Below are positions 20,366-23,986 of a stretch of DNA of 23,986 bases, piece after piece. Below the pieces are notes generated by a model that was not told where the DNA came from, searched no databases, and saw nothing but the letters and a program-made list of their open reading frames with translations. Numbering within the stretch: position 1 is the first letter of the stretch; every line of letters begins with the position of its first letter. The stretch is taken from assembly GCA_020438525.1 (NCBI GenBank), contig JAGQUL010000033.1, positions 1 to 23,986 on the forward strand, read 5' to 3'. A program made the translations under genes and the position numbers. Source of the DNA: Thermoleophilia bacterium. GTDB taxonomy: Bacteria > Actinomycetota > Thermoleophilia > Gaiellales > SKUG01.

Positions 20366-21532
20366 GCGGAGTGCGGCAAGCGCGTCGCGTGCGGCCGCTC
20401 GTCCGAGCGAATCGAGCTCGCGCGCCGCGGCAAGCGAGTCGGGCTCGGCGTGGTCCGAGACCGCGGCGAGCGCCTGCTCGACCACGTCTGCGATGCCGAG
20501 GAACGGCAGCTGTCCGTCGAGGAACCCCGCGACCGCGACCTCGTTCGCTGCGTTGAGCACGCATGGCGCGCCGTCTGAGGCGCGAGCCGCCGCACGGGCG
20601 AGCGCGAGGCATCGGAAGGTGTCGAGGTCGGCGGGTTCGAACTCGAGCGCCGGCATCTCGAGCAGGTCCAGTCGACGCACGTCCCGCACGCCGGGGCGCT
20701 GCGGGAAGTGCAGCGCCCAGCTGATCGGAACGCGCATGTCGGGCCAGCCCAGGTGGGCCAGGAGCGAGCCGTCGTGGTGTCGCACGAGCGCGTGCACGAT
20801 GCTGTGGCGGTGCACCACGGTCTCGACCCGGTCCTCCGGAAGGTCGAAGAGCACCATTGCCTCGACGAGCTCGAGGCCCTTGTTCATCAGGGTGGCGGAG
20901 TCGATCGTGATCTTGCCGCCCATCGCCCACGTCGGATGGTCGAGCGCCTGCTCGACCGTCACGCCGGCGAGCTGCTCGCGCGTGCGCCCACGGAACGGTC
21001 CGCCGCTCGCGGTGAGCACGAGCGACTCGATCTCCTCCGGCACCGAGTCCGCGATGCACTGCTGCAGGGCGCTGTGCTCGCTGTCGACCGGGATGATCGC
21101 CGCGCCGGTGCGATCGGCGATGTCCATGCACAGCGCACCTGCCGCGACGAGGCTCTCCTTGTTGGCGAGCGCAACGTCGATCCCGCGCTCCAGGCACGCG
21201 AGCGTCGCCTCGAGCCCGTCGAACCCGACGATCGCGTTGAGCACGAGGTCGGGCTCGCAGCGCTCGATCAGCTCGACCACCGTGCCGCTGACGTGGATCG
21301 AGGTGCCGGCGCCGCCGATCGCGTCGCGGGCGCGTGCCGATGCTGCGGCGTCGGCGAGGTAGATCGCGCCGACGTCGAATCCGCTCGCCTGTGCGAGCGC
21401 GTCCTGCCAGCGGCTGCCGGCCGCCAGGCCCACGACTCGCAGTGGATCGTCGCCGCCGCGCGACGCGGCGACCACGTCGAGCGCCTGCACGCCGATCGAT
21501 CCGGTCGATCCCAGCACCAGCACTCGTCGCAC
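20363..21532 (-). CDS. dxr: Dxr (IspC), DXP reductoisomerase
   Basis: A 389-residue NADPH-dependent enzyme that turns 1-deoxyxylulose 5-phosphate into MEP, the first committed step of the MEP pathway. Seen: VLVLGSTGSIGVQALDVV (nucleotide binding), NKESLVAAG, DSEHSALQQC and LTASGGPFRG, TWAMGGKITIDSATLMNKGL (metal and substrate residues), and ISWALHFPQR. The start GTG 21532 gives the standard VRRVLVLGSTG start and lies one base after the cdsA stop codon; the longer frame to 21595 is shadow sequence within cdsA. Downstream is the inserted small membrane protein gene, then rseP. Confidence 0.97.
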   Translation of the reverse strand: MRRVLVLGSTGSIGVQALDVVAASRGGDDPLRVVGLAAGSRWQDALAQASGFDVGAIYLADAAASARARDAIGGAGTSIHVSGTVVELIERCEPDLVLNAIVGFDGLEATLACLERGIDVALANKESLVAAGALCMDIADRTGAAIIPVDSEHSALQQCIADSVPEEIESLVLTASGGPFRGRTREQLAGVTVEQALDHPTWAMGGKITIDSATLMNKGLELVEAMVLFDLPEDRVETVVHRHSIVHALVRHHDGSLLAHLGWPDMRVPISWALHFPQRPGVRDVRRLDLLEMPALEFEPADLDTFRCLALARAAARASDGAPCVLNAANEVAVAGFLDGQLPFLGIADVVEQALAAVSDHAEPDSLAAARELDSLGRAAARDALAALR

Positions 21533-21533
21533 G

Positions 21534-22343
21534 TCAGAGCGCTCCCGCGAAGAAGCAGCCGACGTACATGGCGGGGATCGCGAGCAGCAGCGCATCGATG
21601 CGGTCGAGCACGCCGCCGTGCTCGCCGAGCAGCGTTCCGGAGTCCTTGATCCCGGCGCTGCGCTTGAGCAGCGACTCGAACAGGTCGCCGAGCGGCACCA
21701 CGAGCGCCACGGCGATGCCGATCGCGAGTGCCTCCATGCCGGTGATCACGAAGTGGTCGTCGACCTTCACGAGGAAGTGGCCGTACCACATCACGAAGGT
21801 GCCGCTGAGCACGCCTCCGACGAATCCCTCGACGCTCTTGTTCGGGCTGATGCGCGGCGAGAGCTTGTGCCGCCCGAACAGTTTCCCGAACGTGTACGCG
21901 CCGGTGTCGTTCACGAACACCGACGCGATCAGCAGCGTGAGGATCCCGAAGCCGGCCTCGGCCTGGCGCAGGATGATCGCGAGCCCTGCCGGCGGTGCGA
22001 GGTACATCACCGGCATCAGCGTGGCCGTGATCGCGACGAGCGGCTCGTCGCGCGGCACGCTGAGCCCCTGGAAGACCATCAGCAGCGGGATGCTCGAGAG
22101 CATGCCGAGCACGATCCCGACCTCGCCGAGCTGCCAGGCGAGCAGCGGCGTGAGCGTGATCGGCACGAATGCCGCGGGGACCCACGGTGCGAGCGGACGC
22201 AGCATCTGGCAGAGCTCGAGCGCGGCGATGCCGAGCGCGATGCACAGCACGAGCGTGAGCGCGAGGTGGTCCGCGAACGAGCTGAGCAGGACCAGGTAGA
22301 GGATCGGGATGCCGATCGCGGCGACGATGAGGCGGGACTTCAT
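21534..22343 (-). CDS. cdsA: CdsA, CDP-diacylglycerol synthase
   Basis: A 269-residue membrane enzyme that makes CDP-diacylglycerol from phosphatidate and CTP, the precursor used by the PgsA-like enzyme at 14932. About eight hydrophobic helices are visible. Signature blocks: SVFVNDTGAYTFGKLFGRHK, SPNKSVEGFVGG, and the C-terminal GDLFESLLKRSAGIKDSG with GEHGGVLDRIDALL. The start ATG 22343 overlaps the uppS stop (ATGA), so translation is coupled. The longer in-frame extension to 22772 lies within uppS and is rejected. Confidence 0.96.
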   Translation of the reverse strand: MKSRLIVAAIGIPILYLVLLSSFADHLALTLVLCIALGIAALELCQMLRPLAPWVPAAFVPITLTPLLAWQLGEVGIVLGMLSSIPLLMVFQGLSVPRDEPLVAITATLMPVMYLAPPAGLAIILRQAEAGFGILTLLIASVFVNDTGAYTFGKLFGRHKLSPRISPNKSVEGFVGGVLSGTFVMWYGHFLVKVDDHFVITGMEALAIGIAVALVVPLGDLFESLLKRSAGIKDSGTLLGEHGGVLDRIDALLLAIPAMYVGCFFAGAL

Positions 22344-23089
22344 CCGTGCGCCGCCGTGGTCGTCGTCCTGCCTCCGAACCTGCGCTCGCGCGTGGCGTAC
22401 TCGGCAAGCGCGGCGCGCAGGTCCGATTCGCCGAAGTCCGGCCAGAGCGTGTCGGTGAACACGAGCTCCGCGTACGCGCACTGCCAGATCAGGAAGTTCG
22501 ACGTGCGCTGCTCGCCCGCGGTTCGTACGAGCAGGTCCGGGTCGCCGAGCTCCGGGCGATACAGGTGACGACGAAGCTCGTCCTCGGTGAGCGCGTCGAT
22601 CCCGTGCTCCGACACCGCTGCGCGCGCGGCATCGACGATCTCCGCGCGTCCGCCGTAGCCGAAGGCGATGCAGAGGGTCATGGCCGGATCGGGGACGTCG
22701 GTGAGCTCCTCCGCCCAGCGCATCCGCTCGTTGATCTCGTCGCCGAGCAGGTCGCGGCGCCCCATGAAGCACATCCGTGAGCGGCGCTCGCGCATGATCG
22801 GCGCCTCGCGCTCGACCTGCTCCACGAACAGCTGCATGATCCCGGCGACCTCGTCGGGGTCGCGCGCGAAGTTCTCGGTCGAGAAGCCGTAGACGGTGAG
22901 CTCGCTCACGCCGAGGTCGAGTGCGGCCTCGGTCGTTCGATGCAGCGCGTCGGCGCCGGCCCGGTGGCCGTCGGTGACGCTCACGCCGCGACGTTCGGCC
23001 CAGCGGCCGTTGCCGTCCATGATGATGGCGACCCGAATGCCGGTGGGAAGGGACGCCGCGTCCTTGGATGACGCGGGCTCCGGGGTCAT
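22340..23089 (-). CDS. uppS: UppS, undecaprenyl diphosphate synthase (cis-prenyltransferase)
   Basis: A 249-residue cytosolic enzyme that extends farnesyl diphosphate with isopentenyl units to make the lipid carrier for peptidoglycan. Seen: IIMDGNGRWAERRG (catalytic Asp at 25), HRAGADALHRTTEAA, LTVYGFSTENFARD, and the C-terminal DLLVRTAGEQRTSNFLIWQ with YAELVFTDTLWPDF. Length is standard. Its ATG shares one base with the frr stop codon, and GGAGGT lies just upstream. It uses products of the pathway that contains dxr and ispG in the same run of genes. Confidence 0.97.
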   Translation of the reverse strand: MTPEPASSKDAASLPTGIRVAIIMDGNGRWAERRGVSVTDGHRAGADALHRTTEAALDLGVSELTVYGFSTENFARDPDEVAGIMQLFVEQVEREAPIMRERRSRMCFMGRRDLLGDEINERMRWAEELTDVPDPAMTLCIAFGYGGRAEIVDAARAAVSEHGIDALTEDELRRHLYRPELGDPDLLVRTAGEQRTSNFLIWQCAYAELVFTDTLWPDFGESDLRAALAEYATRERRFGGRTTTTAAHG

Positions 23090-23637
23090 CAGACCTCCAT
23101 GATCTCCGCTTCCTTGGACTTGAGCGCGTTGTCGATCGCCGCGATGAACTCGTCGGTGACCTTCTGCACGTCGCCCTCGGCGCGTCGCACCTCGTCCTCG
23201 GTCTCGTCGCCGCCCTTGATGTCGCTGATCGCGTCGCGGCGGATGTTGCGGATCGCGATGCGTCCGTCCTCTGCCATCTTGCGCGCGAGCTTGACCATGT
23301 CCTTGCGGCGGTCCTCGGTGAGCTCGGGGACGGGCAGGCGGATCAGCTGGCCGTCGTTGGCGGGGTTGAAGCCGAGCTCGGCGTCGCTGATCGCCTTCTC
23401 GATCTCCTTCATCGCGCCCTTGTCGAACGGCGTGACCGTGAGCAGTCGCGGCTCGGGCGCACCGATGCTCGCCAGCTGCTTGAGCGGGGTGGGCGCGCCG
23501 TAGTAGTTGACGACGACCCGGTCGAGCAGTGCGGGGTTGGCGCGACCGGTCCGCAGCGAGGTGAACTCGCTCCGGGTCGAGTCGACGCTCTTCTGCATGC
23601 GCTCGCGCGCGTCAGCGATGATGTCTGCGGATGCCAT
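23089..23637 (-). CDS. frr: Frr, ribosome recycling factor
   Basis: A 182-residue protein that, with EF-G, splits ribosomes after termination. Seen: SEFTSLRTGRANPALLDRV (the family RTGRA block), YYGAPTPLKQLASIGAPEPR, LIRLPVPELTEDRRKDMVKLA, and IRNIRRDA. The start ATG 23637 is chosen because AGGAGG lies ten bases upstream; the alternative ATG 23646, overlapping the pyrH stop in an ATGA, is only one base from that Shine-Dalgarno. The pyrH-frr pair is the usual order. Confidence 0.97.
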   Translation of the reverse strand: MASADIIADARERMQKSVDSTRSEFTSLRTGRANPALLDRVVVNYYGAPTPLKQLASIGAPEPRLLTVTPFDKGAMKEIEKAISDAELGFNPANDGQLIRLPVPELTEDRRKDMVKLARKMAEDGRIAIRNIRRDAISDIKGGDETEDEVRRAEGDVQKVTDEFIAAIDNALKSKEAEIMEV

Positions 23638-23642
23638 GGTCC

Positions 23643-23986
23643 TCATGCCTCCTGGTAGGCGAGCGGTGGTGCGGCGGCGTGGACGAGCGTGCCAACGCGC
23701 TCACCGCGTGCGATCTTCGCGATTGCGTCGGATGCGTCCATGTCGAACACATGGACCGGAACCTGGTGCTCGGCCAGCAGGGCGAACGCGGCGGCGTCCA
23801 TCACCTTGAGGCCGTGGACGAGCGCGTCCTGGAACGAGACCTCTTCGAGGAAGCGTGCGTCGGGATTGGTGCGCGGGTCGGAGTCGTAGATGCCCCGTAC
23901 CCCGTTCTTGCCCATGAGCAGGGCGTCGGCGCCGATCTCGAGCGTGCGGAGCGCTGCGGCGGTGTCGGTCGTGAAGAACGGGTTGC
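23643..23986 (-). CDS. pyrH: PyrH, UMP kinase (C-terminal part, runs off right edge)
   Basis: The last 113 complete codons of a leftward gene. Seen: NPFFTTDTAAALRTLEIGAD, then LLMGKNGVRGIYDSDPRTNP, matching bacterial UMP kinase (GNPFFTTDTaAaLRaiEigAdvxLkatkVdGVYdaDPkkxP), and ARGERVGTLV near the C-terminus, in the place of the family's xGexiGTlv. The enzyme phosphorylates UMP to UDP and is a hexamer of the amino-acid kinase fold. The N-terminus lies beyond base 23986. The stop overlaps an ATG (23646) just ahead of the preferred frr start. Confidence 0.95.
   Translation of the reverse strand, partial: NPFFTTDTAAALRTLEIGADALLMGKNGVRGIYDSDPRTNPDARFLEEVSFQDALVHGLKVMDAAAFALLAEHQVPVHVFDMDASDAIAKIARGERVGTLVHAAAPPLAYQEA

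Overview
The window is GC-rich chromosomal DNA from a motile, Gram-positive-type actinobacterium. I infer one of the deep-branching, single-celled lineages (class Thermoleophilia, for example the Patulibacter/Conexibacter group, or a relative). The reasons are a full flagellar locus, an actinobacterial FHA (GarA-like) plus FtsR-type MerR pair, a short single-motif RsiG-like protein, and the order pyrH-frr-uppS-cdsA-dxr-rseP-ispG. I see no mobile element, phage gene, CRISPR array or rRNA.

Bases 1-9737 are flagellar. A leftward operon runs flgG-flgJ(rod-binding domain)-flgN-flgK-flgL-fliW and leaves the window inside fliW. A roughly 670-base control region separates it from a rightward minimal flagellin gene. 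A leftward flgF-like rod gene then faces away from a rightward fliK-like/flhB-C-domain-like pair. A membrane diguanylate cyclase (9738-10586) abuts this block.

Bases 10641-13202 hold a secreted coiled-coil/RlpA-domain protein, an unrecognised zinc-ribbon-like protein and apt. Bases 13255-15618 hold a leftward cluster: a CDP-alcohol phosphatidyltransferase, an RsiG-like anti-sigma factor, a zinc-ribbon FHA protein and an FtsR-like MerR regulator. Next come a tRNA-Pro(GGG) gene with a terminator hairpin and a membrane protein with EF-hand-like loops. Bases 16736-23986 are a leftward cell-envelope, isoprenoid and translation operon: pyrH (partial), frr, uppS, cdsA, dxr, an unrecognised small membrane protein with its own promoters, rseP, ispG and a four-helix membrane protein.

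The most interesting theme is a possible cyclic-di-GMP motility switch. Several flagellar transcription units are preceded by FliA/WhiG-type promoters (TCAAG-N15-GCCGAT). The window also encodes a cyclic-di-GMP synthase and a protein carrying the RsiG cyclic-di-GMP/anti-WhiG signature. The flagellin leader is rich in CsrA-type ANGGA sites and fliW is present, which suggests a second, post-transcriptional layer. A separate finding is a shared promoter-like element (TGAAAC-N17/18-CGAT) in front of two unrecognised small membrane-protein genes 4 kb apart. All regulatory statements are inferences from motifs read by eye.
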